From NCBI GenBank assembly GCA_009760855.2, contig WPIO01000006.1, positions 3,830,501-3,894,500 on the forward strand: a DNA stretch of 64,000 bases, in the 5' to 3' direction. The stretch is from Cristatella mucedo. Lineage: Eukaryota > Bryozoa > Phylactolaemata > Cristatellidae. A program made the position numbers and the translations under genes. This document shows, piece by piece, positions 23,364 through 35,715 of this stretch. The notes beneath the pieces were generated by a model. That model did not search any database. It saw only the letters and a list, made by a program, of their open reading frames with translations, and was not told where the DNA came from. Within the stretch, counting starts at the first letter, position 1, and each line of letters starts with the position of its first letter.

Positions 23364-25440
23364 CAGCTGTTACCAGAACAGAACATCGGACAATGTAAAG
23401 GAAGCGGGCTATCAGTTTGCTCCTGTAATGATGCTATGCATATAGCAAGCAAGCAAGCTACCATCGTCGTGTTCATGGTCTGTGCAAGGCAACCTGCATG
23501 TAAAGTTGGATGTCCAGATTCTTTGCCTAAGTGGATTGGTACATACCAACTAAGCTTTTCATAGCTTGGACAGTCGAAGTAACTCACGACTTGCAATAAC
23601 TTGGATTAAGGCACATGCCTTATATTTTATTACGCTGACTGCTAAGTGTGCTGGCATTTTTACGGCTGGCTCAACTCATTTTCTTTTGCATGCAGGCATT
23701 ATTGGTACTATCGTTGTGCTTGTGGAATGGATTTCCTGAGCTTCTAATGATGCAATGCCTAGTAAGCTGTATTTGCTGCCATGTGATTTTATTCATTTAT
23801 TTTTGCATAAGCCACGTGATTAGTGCAGATTCCTGTGGTGCATTTTGTATTGCTTAGTCGGTCCTATATCATCGGATTTATGCAACCATACGTGACAGTA
23901 GGATGGCTGTAGCAGGTATCAGCTTGCTAGGCAATCGTATCACCTTTATTGCCCATTAAGTTTTGTTTCAGGCTTGGAACTCGGCTCCACGCAGGGCATT
24001 CACCATTAAAAGGCTATATTGGGTTGTATGCTCAGGTGCAAAAAATCCTTGCAGTGTGACTGCCACTGCTGTAGCTGTAAATTCGTTCGAGTAGTAAGGT
24101 TTTTATAATGCCAGGCATACTAAAGTTATGCAAAGTATGTAAAAAAAAAAAATGCGTATTGCAAACATAAAACAAAGGCATTTTATATGTATGCATTTAG
24201 TGTGACACCATCCTAACAATCCTTTATGACCTTGTCGGCCCGGAATAGAGGCTGCCAGCTTCTGCCACGTCTCGTCTGCTGTAACAGTCCAGAGAGCCTT
24301 AGTCGTTCTAATAGGGTACTGTGGGTTTCAAATAGAGTGGCCACCTCCATCAGCACCAAATAATATTCGTCAAAAAGTAATTACTTGCCAGGCAGTTTGC
24401 ATATGGTTATCTGCTGGCAAATATAACGACCCCCCTCCCAATTAAGTATTTAAGCCTTGAAAACCACTTTTCTTGGCCAACAATGACAAGTACTCTTCAA
24501 ATACATCAAACCACTTTCTAGCAAGGTGATGTGCATGCTAATTTTGCCATTGAAAACATCTCAACGACTTAGGTTTGACACCTCAGTAGTTATCAAGATT
24601 CCCGAGAATTACCATGCAATTTTGGGCATGGACAATGGCACGGCACAGGAAATTGAAGAACCGAAGCTGCTGCACGTGTTTTAGGTGTGCCGATGAATAC
24701 ACAACCATGTACATCTATTTCTGTCTGTTTACCTTGATCGCGATCTCGTAATTTTAAGTAATTTTAAGAACGTAGCATGACGATTGACCTTAAAACGGCC
24801 ATCCGCTGTTTGCTAATAACCATACCGTTGATAAAGATTGAGTAAATATGGGATACCTGTACTTACACAAACCATGCATTTCCTACCCGATGGTCTATGA
24901 GAAATTTAACCGCTGTCAGACAAACCTACTCGGTGGGCTACATTAGACTTGTGTCCAATAGGTGCAATCATGGCTTGTAGTCGGCTACCAATGACCTCAA
25001 GATGTGAGCCCATTACTTGCAAACTGATAATATATTCGTGCATAGTGCAATAGCATAGTAAATAATACAAGAACAGGATAATGGAAATCAATGTATTTCT
25101 TTAGTAACACGGAGTGCTGGTGCTACCAGCTTGTAGTGCAGCAGTTACTTTGCTGTCATTGGTAGCATGCCTGGAAAGCTTTGATGGCCAGATATAGCAG
25201 CGTTTGGTCCTAGAAGTATCTACAACGATCCGAAAACTAAAACTTATGCTTTATTCATGAGTGGATCTCATGGTAGTTAACGGAATAAAATGATCAATGA
25301 CATTCAATTCGAATACATGATTAAAACTCATAAAAAAATGCAGAACATGACTAAATACGGACAGAAATCTATGCATATACTCGTTATATTTACTTAAAAC
25401 AGTACACCAATATGCACAATTACAGTCTTCTTGCCTGTGC
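23364..25440. other. Cyclin L 3' flank; no further gene seen
   Basis: AT-rich sequence that presumably includes the cyclin L 3' UTR. No canonical AATAAA close to the stop was picked out with confidence. Short open frames have no recognisable content. Confidence 0.4.
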
Positions 25441-25800
25441 AATTAGCTTCTTTTAGCCGGTTCAAAAGTTGACAGCCAGGCTTGTCTTAACAGGTGCAAC
25501 TCCCAACAATACAACACCGATCTGCACAGGTTCCCTTCAAGCAGGGTATCGACTCGAAGATTCTGCGACTCACATTTATGTCTTTTCAGTCTCTAGTTCC
25601 GGCCTACCTCTGAATTTTTTCCTTACAAAGCCGTCGCAACACCGGCTCTTCTGACCAGGGCCGTTTGGTTGTGCCCATGACTTCCTTAGGGACTGCACTT
25701 TCAGTTACCATTCTTCCAAAGCCTGGAACTCACAACCGACCGACATAATGCCATCTATGATTTGATGACATTTCTAACCTACCACTTTCTCAGCCTTTGC
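25440..25800 (+). mobile_element. LINE family 1, highly diverged RT C-terminal fragment
   Basis: 'ttacagtc...' then 'LTARLVL', 'gtatcgactcgaagattctg' and 'tcttccaaagcctggaactc' match the order of the family 1 C-terminal landmarks (ARLV / RIDFK / APKAWNS), with many substitutions. Confidence 0.55.
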
Positions 25801-25969
25801 TCCATCCGAGAGGTTGTCTGTTGTGAGCCTCAATGTTCTGAAACTGCACACACTGACTAACCAATTGACAGATGTCTTTTCAGTGTATGCCCCAGGATCA
25901 GGCTTCACTGACAGCTTACAGGTCAATTAAGACTATTCAACAGTCTACTTAACTAGTCAACTTTGTCTC

Positions 25970-26115
25970 ATTTATATAGTGACAGAAGAGCCTTGGGTGC
26001 TATCACTCATCTACCACTTGCAGTGAGCAATTAAGGATTGCCAGCTGCAGGACTCAAACCTACTAACCGGGTCGTGAAGAGTAAGCACCCTACCCTTAGG
26101 CTAAGATTCGGGTGT
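25970..26115 (-). mobile_element. SINE family 1, minus copy (diverged)
   Basis: 'tatagtgacagaagagcctt...gctatcactcatctaccactt' then 'caggactcaaacctactaac...gtcgtgaagagtaagcaccc', the family 1 layout in reverse. Confidence 0.65.
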
Positions 26116-26389
26116 CAAAGTAACATGTACAAGGCGGTTTGACATCGGCTGAGACCGAATCATCAAGATATTGAAATAAAAAAATTACTAAATATCAGTG
26201 AGGCATCGTCTTCTCTAAGCTTCAGGCAGCTTTCCTGCCAGTGCATTTGAAAACTTCGGCTTTGCTCTAGCAGTGTAGCTTTTTTGGACAGCTTTTACAT
26301 TGGCTCCAGTTTGCACCATGCTAAGCACCAGCATTGCAACGTTTACTCATGCAAGCCCAACGTGCCATGCACCCAGTAAGGCATTGGGA

Positions 26390-26476
26390 TCTTCCTTTGT
26401 AGCAAATGTAAAGCACATGGAAAGAGATTTTTTTCTCCGGTGGTGCTTTATCAAGTGTATTATTATTATTATTATC
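26390..26476 (+). mobile_element. LINE family 1 terminus
   Basis: 'gcaaatgtaaagcacatgga aagagattt...ggtgctttatcaagtg' followed by (ATT)n. Confidence 0.75.
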
Positions 26477-27782
26477 TGAACTAGGGAGAGCTCCCTTACC
26501 AGCCACCAAAATCTGCAGCAGCAAGGCTGTCAAACATCCGACATACAGTGTCCTGTGCTGCCTTGGCACATGGGCGGGACTAGAGTGGAATCAAAAGCCA
26601 GACGGATGGATAGCAATATGTCTGGCTAAGGAGCACAATTTACTGCAGCTGCTGTTAAAGGCTGTCAAAGGATGAAGCAAGCCCACGGGGTGCAAGTGAG
26701 AGATACATAACCTGCTATTGCAATTCAAAGTACAGTACTAGAACGACCTTAGTGCCTGCCATTGTGGCATACGAAGTGTGCAACCGGTGGCAGCCACCAG
26801 TCGCTAGCATTGCCACTCGAGACTTTCCGGCAAGGCCTTGTGGCTGCTCATATCGCTATGTACTTTGCTATATCCTCTGTACTTGGTCTGCAGCATAAAC
26901 CTATTCAACACTAGAACAGTGTGATGCTCCCTGGTCTCTTTGAGGAGACCTGAAGGTTTTTTCGATCCATCTAGCCGAGCCGAAAGTATGCGCGTTTTGA
27001 GGATGCTAAACTGGCCCACTGGCTATGCCACTAGACTCCTAAATCGATCATTTTAGGAGGAGAAACACAGCATGATTCTGCTAACGTGGTACAGCCACCA
27101 AGAGTCAAACGTTAAGCCATCGAGACTAAATAAAGGGCACGATCTCATTCTCTAAACACCAAGCTAATGACATTGAATTGTAATGCAAGGCTCTCCATAC
27201 CATTCAGTAACGATGAGCCAGGAACTCTGGCAGTACACATCAAAATCCGCAAAGGGGCAAGTCGGTATATACCAGATGCACGTGAAGCGCCCGTTGGCTT
27301 AATTGCGAGTTTCCCTGGATCGGCGATCAGACAATCCAAATGCATCTGGGACTCCCTTCAGCAGCTTGTCGGCAAGGAAAGATCCTTTCCAAGAGGACTT
27401 CGGCAATAATCCCCACAGGACTAAAACGCATGATCTCAACTTTTGTTTTTTAAATCAACCACCACCAAATATTAAGTTCCTAGAAAGAGATTGGATTTTC
27501 TAAGGGTGCTACATCAAATTTATTATTATTATTACTGACTGTCGTCATATGGCACTGCAGAGCCAGTTACAAATGGACTGTAACTGTGTGGATGCCAAAC
27601 GAAGACCTGCAGAAACGATCACCTGGTAATGTGCTTAAAGGTTATCCCCCCTGCAGAAGATGGCTCGAGCACGCAATAGGTGACATTGAACATGAATTCA
27701 GAAGATGGCCAGTGGATGCGCTGGACAGCTCACGTACACGCTTAAATTGACGGGAGAAGACGGAGGTGCTGGAATCGGTTCA
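26477..27782. other. No gene seen; one LINE family 1 terminus at 27465-27535
   Basis: The plus-strand frames at 27167-27409 and 27705-27914 are open, but lack splice context and recognisable motifs. 'agttcctagaaagagattgg...aagggtgctacatcaaattt' followed by (ATT)n at 27474-27535 is a retroelement tail. Confidence 0.45.
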
Positions 27783-29840
27783 TTAAAGAATCTACAGCTG
27801 GTGACGAATGTGAGTCCTAGGTTGGCTAACAAATTCGAAAAATGCAATGTGTCTTCCTTCACCAGGCCTGCTCTGCTAGTTCCATTCTACTCACTTTATC
27901 GACTGCCCTCCTAACTCTGCTAGGCTTTTCGCTTACTCTCGCCCGCGTGAGATGGGGTGTTTATTATCGTCATGCGCACCAGAAGTTGCTTTTCCTTATA
28001 TAGTAGCCAGCCAGGAACTGCTCGGCAAGTCCACACCGCACTGCATCGAGTCCAGACCACCAGATAGCATGCCAGTCACCCACCTGCCGCTGCTGCTGAA
28101 GCTGCTGTTCTACCATCTGGGCCCTTTCGGATTCAAACATCACAGGCAGAACGAGAATGGTAGCCGAGGATGCCAAGATCCACACAAGCGACTTGCTGAC
28201 ACCGAAGAGCTTTTGAACGCCTTGGACGGACAGCACAGAGCCCGAATAAACAAGGCCACGCAGTCTCTCGGGAAACATCTCTGTTAAGCCAATAAGTCGC
28301 TCGACTGCGGTCTCATCCTGCGACATAAAAACGTACGGATACCACAAATTTAGTGCTGCAGCAATCGTACAATTCTTTCAGTTTCCACTCATAGTGAGCA
28401 GATGACGACATAGAAAAGGCTACTGTATAGAGCACCCCCTCCCCCAAACAGGCCAAAGAATCAGAGCGGTATCTGGGCACACATGAATAACAATTGCTTT
28501 CATTGACAGGAACACAATACCAATCGAGTCCGTAAAATAAGGAGTACAAATGCCAGAAACAATTTCCTTGCATGTTTTTGCTATGTGAGCACACAAACAT
28601 ACACACACATCTAATAAAAAGACAACCAGCAATGAGACTTGCTAAACAAGCGTGAGCAAGGAGAACTGTGGTAAAGTTAGTGTCCGTTCGACCATTCATA
28701 TCAATCAGCAACAGACCCGAATCACCACTTGTCGATTTCGTGAAATCCCGACAAACTAAGCTGCACAGTCTGCTATTTCAATCCAGCAACGCTAAGAAAA
28801 TTCAAAGCTGTCTGGCTGTGACCTTCTTTTGACACTTGAAACTTGCTTTTATAATAGGCACGTTGAAACGTCGATCGAACGGATTGGGTATTGGAAGGTT
28901 CGAATGATACCTTTCCGACAGATGCTAAGGCAGAGTTAGCACTACGGCTATCTGCCTTCCTCCAGCACTTACGGATGTGGAATTGAACAGCGGCCCATCC
29001 AAGGGCTTCTTTCTCTACTTACGCGGTACCCCTAGAGTAAGCGAGCAGGAGAAACAGTAGCTCAGACTCTGCTAACCTCTGCTTGTAGTGAACGACAGCG
29101 TAGTCAGCTACAATTGCCGTGGCCAGACTGACCACGTGTTGCGCACAAATATTGCAGGTCTTTGGTACTGGCCTGCTTCTCACGGCAGTTCGTAGAAGCT
29201 TAGCCTCTGGTTTCATATGACGGCTCAATTCCCAAGGTCGACAAAGTCGCTCGTTCCTGTCCAGTGAGCTATGATCCCATGCAGAGCCGCGGCAGGTCTG
29301 CATAAGACCTGGAGCTATAAATAGCCGATCCAGGCGCTCGTTTCGCTCACTTTTAACAGCTACTTTTCTAACATCACCTGAGCTGTGCAGCTTTGCTTTA
29401 CTGTGCATTACTAGCTGGAATCGCGAGTCAAGCCTCTACTCATTATAATTTCTACCTAACTCATTAAAGCATTATCATGAAGCTGCTGTGAATGAAGCAA
29501 AATCTGTTCATTCGTGCTAGGAACTCCTAATTGTATACAGTCGGCGTGACCACGAGTCCATAATATCAGGAATCTGCTCGGACAAATGCAGCTTTAGCAT
29601 GGATGTTGCTAGCAAATGGAACATCAGCTCAAAACCACTGGGATTAGAGATCTCTATACAAAACTCCACAACGTGTGAACGAAACCGAATAAGCGCCGAT
29701 AAAGATTGACGTAGGCGGCTCCGTAACCTGGACCAATACCGCCTAAGCATCGCGCAGCATGGCTAACTCATTACAATGGCAGAGGCCTGTCTACAAAATG
29801 CGCACGAAGCGCTACTTACCTCATCATCCTCATGATCCAT
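27783..29840 (-). CDS. TOMM22: TOMM22 (mitochondrial outer-membrane import receptor), C-terminal end uncertain
   Basis: TOM22 is the central receptor and organiser of the TOM complex, a tail-anchored outer-membrane protein. Exon 1 is 29820-29840 (MDHEDDE, followed by GTAAGT). Exon 2 is 28084-28317, 78 codons, phase 0. Exon 2 carries the hallmark LTEMFPERLRG, an amphipathic stretch, the anchor SLVWILASSATILVLPV, MFESER and a Gln-rich end (EQQLQQQRQ). This closely follows human TOM22. A donor GTGGGT ends exon 2. A weak third exon at 27783-27791 would add only Ile-Leu-stop. Human TOM22 also continues with Ile-Leu but has about 20 more residues. Without exon 3 the frame runs into the intron and stops near 27970. 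The acidic N-terminus is far shorter than human, unless an upstream exon was missed. Confidence 0.85.
28318..29819. other. TOMM22 intron 1
   Basis: About 1.5 kb between the two TOMM22 exons. It contains open frames on the minus strand (up to 132 codons), but they have no recognisable motifs and I treat them as chance. Confidence 0.6.
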
Positions 29841-30309
29841 TGTTTCTTTGTTTTCTGCGGCTATAGGTCTACGATTTCTCAGAAATGCTGGATCCCCTCC
29901 GCCGAATGGCATTGCCTCTGCGGAACCTCGCGGACGCCAGCCGCCAGGAAACGGAAGTCTCCCGGTGAGCAGTGGTAATACCCAGTTAGTCCTAACATTG
30001 TATAACTACGTTAAGCGCGTACATCTATGTAGGATAGAAGTTTAACTGGCATACGTCACAGCCTCGGGAAAAGGACCTACAGCTCGCGATGTGGGTAGCC
30101 TCCGCTGAGACAGCGAGGCCGAAAGAGACCGACGTCAGGGCGAGAATATTTTTCCGCGGAATTGCACGTTCAAGAAGTCCGTTAGATCTCGGCGCGCGCG
30201 TGGCTCGTTTCCAGAAGCAGGCGCAAAGTTTTTTCCGCCAACTTTCTATCGGCATCGGCTCTGCTGAAGTTCAGACGGCGTGAGAGGCATGAGCGAGAGG
30301 CACGGCGAT

Positions 30310-30485
30310 CCGCGATCGATGGCGCTCTAGATAAGCCGTTTGCTCTTAACGACCGCTGTTCCGAGGTCGTGGGTTCGAATCCTGCTTTGGGCGATCCTAT
30401 GTTGCCACTGCCAGCGGTGGCGATAGCCTTTGAGGCTCTTCTGCCGCTACACAAAAAGAGGCAATTAATTTTAAATCAGCTAGTA
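30310..30485 (+). mobile_element. SINE family 1, plus copy with intact B box
   Basis: The head '...ctctagataagccgtttgct...gaccg' is followed by 'cgtgggttcgaatcctgc' (perfect pol III B box GGTTCGAATCC). Then come the family body 'ccactgccagcggtggcgatagcc' and the end 'aaaaagaggcaattaa...aatcagctag'. Confidence 0.85.
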
Positions 30486-30499
30486 TGTTTTTCATTTCA

Positions 30500-31110
30500 T
30501 TACAAGGTGCCCATGTATTTCCTTCAGAGGGCCGCGCCTCCGCTCGCGAAACGAACGCAGTTGCGCGGCATCACCTCGAGACTGCGCGGCTCCAGTGACC
30601 TGCAGCCAGTGCGCGGCGCTTGCGGCCGCGGCAGCACGGCTCGCCGGACAGACCGGCGCAGCAGCCGCTGCAACTCCGCGCCCGGGGGCGGAGGACTCGA
30701 CGATTTCTACGCGCTTGGGTATAATTGCCCCGCAACGCGGCGCAATCGGAGCGGAGTCGGAAAGCATTACGAGCGGTGGGTGCCTTTAGCGAGACCCGAT
30801 GCATTCGACCCTGGCGGATTTTCCGCGAGATGGAATTGAGCGCTTGTGGAAAGCGCAAAGTGAGTAGCATTTAGACGAGCGGGCAAAAGCGCAGTTGGAC
30901 GTCGTCTGCCTGCGCGATGGCGGCGAGCCGTCGTCGGACCGCAGCGCGGAAAGCCGCCGGCGAAGTGATATTGCGTAGCCCGGAAGCAGTCATGGTCATC
31001 TGTTTTTTCTGCGCGAGAACGCGCAAGCGCAAAAAGACTTTCACCAGATGTGGCGACCGGCGAAGAAACTCGTGCGAAATCCCCGCTGGCTCAATTTCTG
31101 CCTGGCTTAA
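30500..31110. other. GC-rich, CpG-rich stretch without a supported gene
   Basis: Many overlapping open frames on both strands result from GC richness. None shows a recognisable domain. It could be a CpG-rich regulatory region; its nearest annotated start is TOMM22 at 29840. Confidence 0.35.
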
Positions 31111-31149
31111 AGTCTAAAGCAAAACTAAACGGTCTCGGCATTTTCTACT

Positions 31150-31745
31150 TTACTGCGGACTCACTTTTAGGTCCCTTCATCCTGTGACTACAGCCTACTT
31201 AACAGATCTCCTCCCCCCCCCACCAGGCTAAGTATCGTACCAACCGCTTTTCGGGATCTAACTGTTTACCCATACCTCGTACAAATCTCAAAAAATCCTA
31301 TACAGATCGTGCCTTTAGTTCGTATGCTCCCAAAGCCTGAAACTCACTCTTGACTTGCGTCACATCTCCTGACTTGCCCCCATTAAAAAATTAAAAACAC
31401 ATCTATTAATACTTAGCAGTTAGTGGGTCCCCGTGATTCGAACTTTATGTGCTTATGCGCTCTGACACTGTGCATGCACATTTAAAGCGCCTAGAAAGAG
31501 ATTGAGTTCTCTGAGGGTGCTTTATCAAGTGCATAATTATTATTATTTTACTGCTACTAACTATACTTGCATGCTGACCGTGTGCATGTCACCCATAACT
31601 ACGTTTGTCTTGTTGTCTATTGAGCATGTTTCCACTAACCACTCGATCATGCTTCTTTTACAGGAAATGCAAAGTGCCTAGAAAGTGATTGCGTTGGCTG
31701 AGGGCGCTATATCAAATGTATTATTGTTATTATTATTGTTATCTC
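31150..31745 (+). mobile_element. LINE family 1 fragments (two termini)
   Basis: The 3' coding remnant 'tcgtatgctcccaaagcctg' sits at 31321-31340. A first terminus with (ATT)n follows at about 31480-31548, then a second stretch of 3' UTR ending at 31670-31740. The order suggests one element inserted into, or recombined with, another. Confidence 0.75.
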
Positions 31746-32099
31746 ATAACCAGTTCCGAGCCTTTATAATTCACGAACCGCTAGTGAAATATCCGCACAA
31801 TGCCGAATATCGGTCACAATCTGGATAATGAAGAACACCACCAGCGCTTCAGTAGCCTATTTAGTTTACAGATTAGCAGCTCATGCCTGGATTTTGCTTC
31901 GTCGCTCGAATTTTGCTGCCGTGACCTTTACGTCCTCTCGAGTGAAAAGTATAATTTCACCCCGCATTTAACAGTAGAAAGAGATGCAATGCGATTGCCC
32001 CGACTTCGATAAACGCCGAGGCTAGTCGGGGGAACGCGCACACAGGATGGGTCTCGTTAAGAGAGCGACGGGGAATAAAATAGCGGTAGGAGATATCAA

Positions 32100-32560
32100 A
32101 GGCGTCGGCTAAAGCTCCCGTGGATAATCGACGCTCTCCCGAGTTCGTACGCGGTAGCAGGCAGAACGCCGAAGCTGGAGCTCGCCGGAGCGCGTCTTTT
32201 CGTCGGCGCCTGCAGCGATCCTCAAGCGCAACTGCTGCCCCTCCCCCCCCCAGGCTGGCGTTCCCTCTCTTCCCCCACTCCCTCCCAGCCACGGCTCATC
32301 CCGCGAACTGGCTGGAGGACGGACAAAGCCGGCCTGGAGAGATAAACCGCAGCCGCCAGACAGGCGCCGGCGCCGGCCCGGCCCTAGGCCGCAGCCAACA
32401 GCTGTTAGACTCTGGGTTGGTTCAGGGTTTAGGCTCTACCGGTCTGCATGCACCGGCCGAGTGCCAGCGTTCCCAGCGATCTAGAATCGTGCCCACGCAT
32501 GGACGCGCGCGCGCGCGCGCGCACGCACGCGCAGAAACACAAACCGCAGATCTGAGTGAG
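32100..32560. other. GC-rich stretch with (GC)n run; no gene supported
   Basis: The open frame at 32120-32581 is compositionally biased (Arg/Ala/Pro) and ends across a (GC)n/(GCAC)n run at about 32506-32532. No recognised domain was seen. Confidence 0.35.
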
Positions 32561-32564
32561 CTGC

Positions 32565-32735
32565 GATGGCACGCTAGGTAAGGCGGTTGCTTTCACGACC
32601 TCGGTCCCGTGGTCGTGGGTTCGATTCCTGCGGTGAGCGATTCTTTATCGCCACTGCAAGCGGTGGTGATAGCCATAAAGACTCTCCTGTCGCTATACAA
32701 AAATAGGCTGTTTAATCAGCTAGGATTTATTTATT
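32565..32735 (+). mobile_element. SINE family 1, plus copy
   Basis: 'gatggcacgctaggtaaggc' (A-box side), 'cgtgggttcgattcctgc' (B box), 'ccactgcaagcggtggtgat', then 'tcgctatacaaaaataggct' and 'tcagctag'. Confidence 0.88.
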
Positions 32736-33135
32736 TAAGTGGCAGGGGCTGGGCTGCGTCCCTGTCTCAATTTCAGCTGTTCGAGCCTCCTCCGTGCATC
32801 AAAAAATCACCCCTTGCCCACCCTGCCTCTTCGAAGCCTATCCGCCATTCCCGAGCTGCAGCTGCCAAGCTTCCGCGGAGGGGCTTCCGCTTAAAGAGAG
32901 CGATTCTAGTGGCCGCGAGCAGATTTGAGGTGCTACGCCACAGAGAGCAAAATGGCTGCTAGCGCAGCGCTCAACTGGCGTTGGCGCTCAGTGTCGGTTC
33001 TAAAAGGGGCTATAATTATTTGTCAAGGCGAAAGTCGTATTTTAGAGCTACTGGAGATGTACATTCCTTTTTCGGGCTCTCCAAATGCATTAAGACGTAT
33101 TGTTAGAGGCGGCGCGCCTTCTGAACGGAACTTCA

Positions 33136-33136
<1 letters not shown>

Positions 33137-33166
<30 letters not shown>
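33137..33166. repeat. (TC)n microsatellite
   Basis: Uninterrupted TC dinucleotides, about 30 bp. Confidence 0.95.
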
Positions 33167-33169
<3 letters not shown>

Positions 33170-33184
33170 CTCTGGGAAATAAGA

Positions 33185-33350
33185 ACACAAGCTTAGCTGA
33201 TTTAACAGCCTCGTCTTTATAGCGGCCGAATAGCCATAACAGCTATCCCCACCGCTTGCAGCTGGCAATGCAGCTTTTCTCCGCAGGCACAACTGGAGCA
33301 GACGATCTGAGTCGTGAAGATCGTGCACCTTAGCTCCTGGGCTAAAAGAA
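33185..33350 (-). mobile_element. SINE family 1, minus copy
   Basis: 'cttagctgatttaacagcct...ataacagctatccccaccgc', then 'gagtcgtgaagatcgtgcac cttagctcctgggct', the family in reverse. The B box is degraded. Confidence 0.75.
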
Positions 33351-33980
33351 CTACTTTCTGAGAGACTACGCCCTGTGCGGCGCGCCTCCGACGCGCTGCT
33401 TCGGACTATTACCTCAGAGGGAGGCTGTCCGGTTTTTTGATGGGGTTGCGTGAGCCTGCCGGGCGGGTGGCCTTCGCAGCATGACTTTCGGGTCTAAGAA
33501 TGTAGGCTGCCGTATTCAGAAGGCTTCCGGGCTGAGCTCCTTCAGTGCAGATCTTCAGGCTCTCGGGGTGCAGCTATAGACTATACAGGCTGAAAAGCCC
33601 AACTTTTTGGCGCTCAGAATCGGAGGCTGCTCGTCTAGAAGAGGTGACTATATCTATTTAAAAGAGGCTAGATGATTTTTAATGGCCGAGAGGCATACCT
33701 CGCTTCTGACTCAAATCTTCGCTGTCTGTCTCCAGATAAGGCCACGAGGCCTAGGAGAATGCTAAGTAAATTCATTAAGTGCGTCGCCCCTTCAGGGCTC
33801 TAGTTCTAAGACAGTCTTTCGGGCTGATCCTTCGGGCTGATCCTGAACAGTGATTACCCGCGGCAGATTATCCGTAGCAGCCACCCGAAGTTTTTGAAGC
33901 ATTGAACCCCATCGTTCCTGGTTGCTTGGGTGCGGACGACGGCGAAGCCTCCTTATAACGATCTATTGAGCTCTTAGACC
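33351..33980. other. No gene seen
   Basis: Contains a short doubled 'cttcgggctgatc' near 33825-33842 and scattered related motifs. No exon is supported. Confidence 0.4.
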
Positions 33981-33984
33981 GGCA

Positions 33985-34360
33985 TGACGATAACAACAGT
34001 AGGGTATTTTCGCAGCACCCTAAGAGAATCAAATCTCTCGTGACACTAAATATTTACTGGAGTAGAAATGGGTCAACTGGTTAGCGATAACATGCACAGC
34101 GTCAGCATCCGTAAGAGAACAAAGGACTATCGACTAAGACAGTGCTTCGCGGAACCGGCGGTTTTTAGCTGCTTTGTGTAAGCACTGTCAAGCTGCAATT
34201 TTGTAATATTAGGAGTTGTCAAGGCTTTGGAGGCGTACGATCCAGTGTCCTCTAAGGCTTTACAATTGGTTCGAGGCACAGCTACACGACTTGAGTCAGC
34301 AGATGGTACGATGCCATACCTGTCTAGGAAGTATTTCGGATGGGTAAGCTGGTGCAAGCT
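33985..34360 (-). mobile_element. LINE family 1, minus fragment
   Basis: A reverse terminus ('gcaccctaagagaatcaaatctctcgtgacac') is followed on the complement by sequence encoding a C-terminal remnant ('SSRVAVPRTNCKALEDTGSYAS'). Confidence 0.65.
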
Positions 34361-34484
34361 GCCAAAAATTAAGCTACACAACCTAAAAGTATTTGGTGGG
34401 GCTTGGCGATTCGTCCGTCGTGTGCACGTACCTGTTTACACTATGCCTGCTGCTTGCGGATGTTACCACCTAACATTTGGTATT

Positions 34485-34765
<281 letters not shown>

Positions 34766-34779
34766 CGATACCTCGCTTG

Positions 34780-34990
34780 ATGGAGAGCCAGTGGAGGTCG
34801 GTGGAAAGTGGCACAATGCGGCGACTGTGACTTTCACGACAGACAAGCCTGGCTAGCAACGTTTTCCACCAACCGTAAGTGCCAGATTTCGCAGGCCTAA
34901 AGGTCCAATGTCAAAGGCCCTACGAGCAGTACGATAAAGAAGTCAAGACGGGATGTCCCAAATGCATGGACCACTGGGCCAGAACAGACC
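34780..34990 (-). mobile_element. LINE family 1, minus RT fragment
   Basis: On the complement this encodes 'VVHAFGTSRLDF' and the degraded 'LxLVxNxxARLVCRES' segment. It lies immediately beside plus-strand termini, so the locus is an inverted mosaic. Confidence 0.65.
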
Positions 34991-35589
34991 GGAAGTAAAG
35001 AGGCTTCCTGACCAACAGAACTTCGACAGCCAACCAGCTGAACGGACGTGCACGAAGCCCGGCTGAGCCGATGCAGCCCCGACGCTCTGAGAACGCACTC
35101 TACAAGCGTTTTCTGTTGTACCGAAAATGTCGCTTGACCGCAGGTCGACCAAAGAATGCCCAGCCCAACAGAAACAACGCCTATACTTACACTTACGCAA
35201 CAGTATTCAGCTGGAAATCGACACGCACAGGTAATGGTAATAACAATGATTAGGCATGGTGAGAAGGAAAAAAGGGCGCACACGCTGACACGACTGATCG
35301 TCAACATCTGGCACAGCCAGACAAGCGCCAACCGAGAGTCGACAAGCATGCGGTAAAAAAAGGGCAAGCCAAAAACTGCCGTCGATACTGCGGCTACAAA
35401 AACCAAGGATTAGCAAGTTTGAGCAGAGCAGCCGTTTTCAAGCGGCAAGCATAGCTGCTTCCTGCTGCCGTCTGGGAAGGGGGTGGCCATGCCTCGCGGC
35501 GCGTGGCGTGGGACGCTGCGGCGGCCCTGCCGCATGCAGGCGGCGGCGCGTGGGCTACAAACAAAGCCGAGGCCGTGCCCAAAACGCTG

Positions 35590-35715
35590 CCGCCTCTCAC
35601 AGCATGCCATCCGTCTCTCACAGCGTGCCGTCCGCCTCTCACAGCATGCCGTCCGCCTCTCACAGCATGCCGTCCGCCTCTCACAGCATGCCGTCCACCT
35701 CTCACAGCATGCCGT
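35590..35715. repeat. 21-bp minisatellite overlapping the 3' end of STK40
   Basis: About six units of 'ctctcacagcatgccgtccgc'. The last unit contains the STK40 stop codon and its final residues (ADGML). Confidence 0.92.

Noticed and set aside
27167-27409. Plus frame beginning with a beta-strand-like segment
   Set aside because: I considered a small EKC/KEOPS (Pcc1-like) subunit, but the conserved positions are not there and no splice context supports it.
28313-29408. Minus frames of 129-132 codons
   Set aside because: They lie inside TOMM22 intron 1 and have no recognisable content.
30369-30870. Long overlapping frames in GC-rich DNA (156, 99 and 91 codons)
   Set aside because: They begin inside a SINE and are driven by GC composition. 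No domain or splice context was seen.
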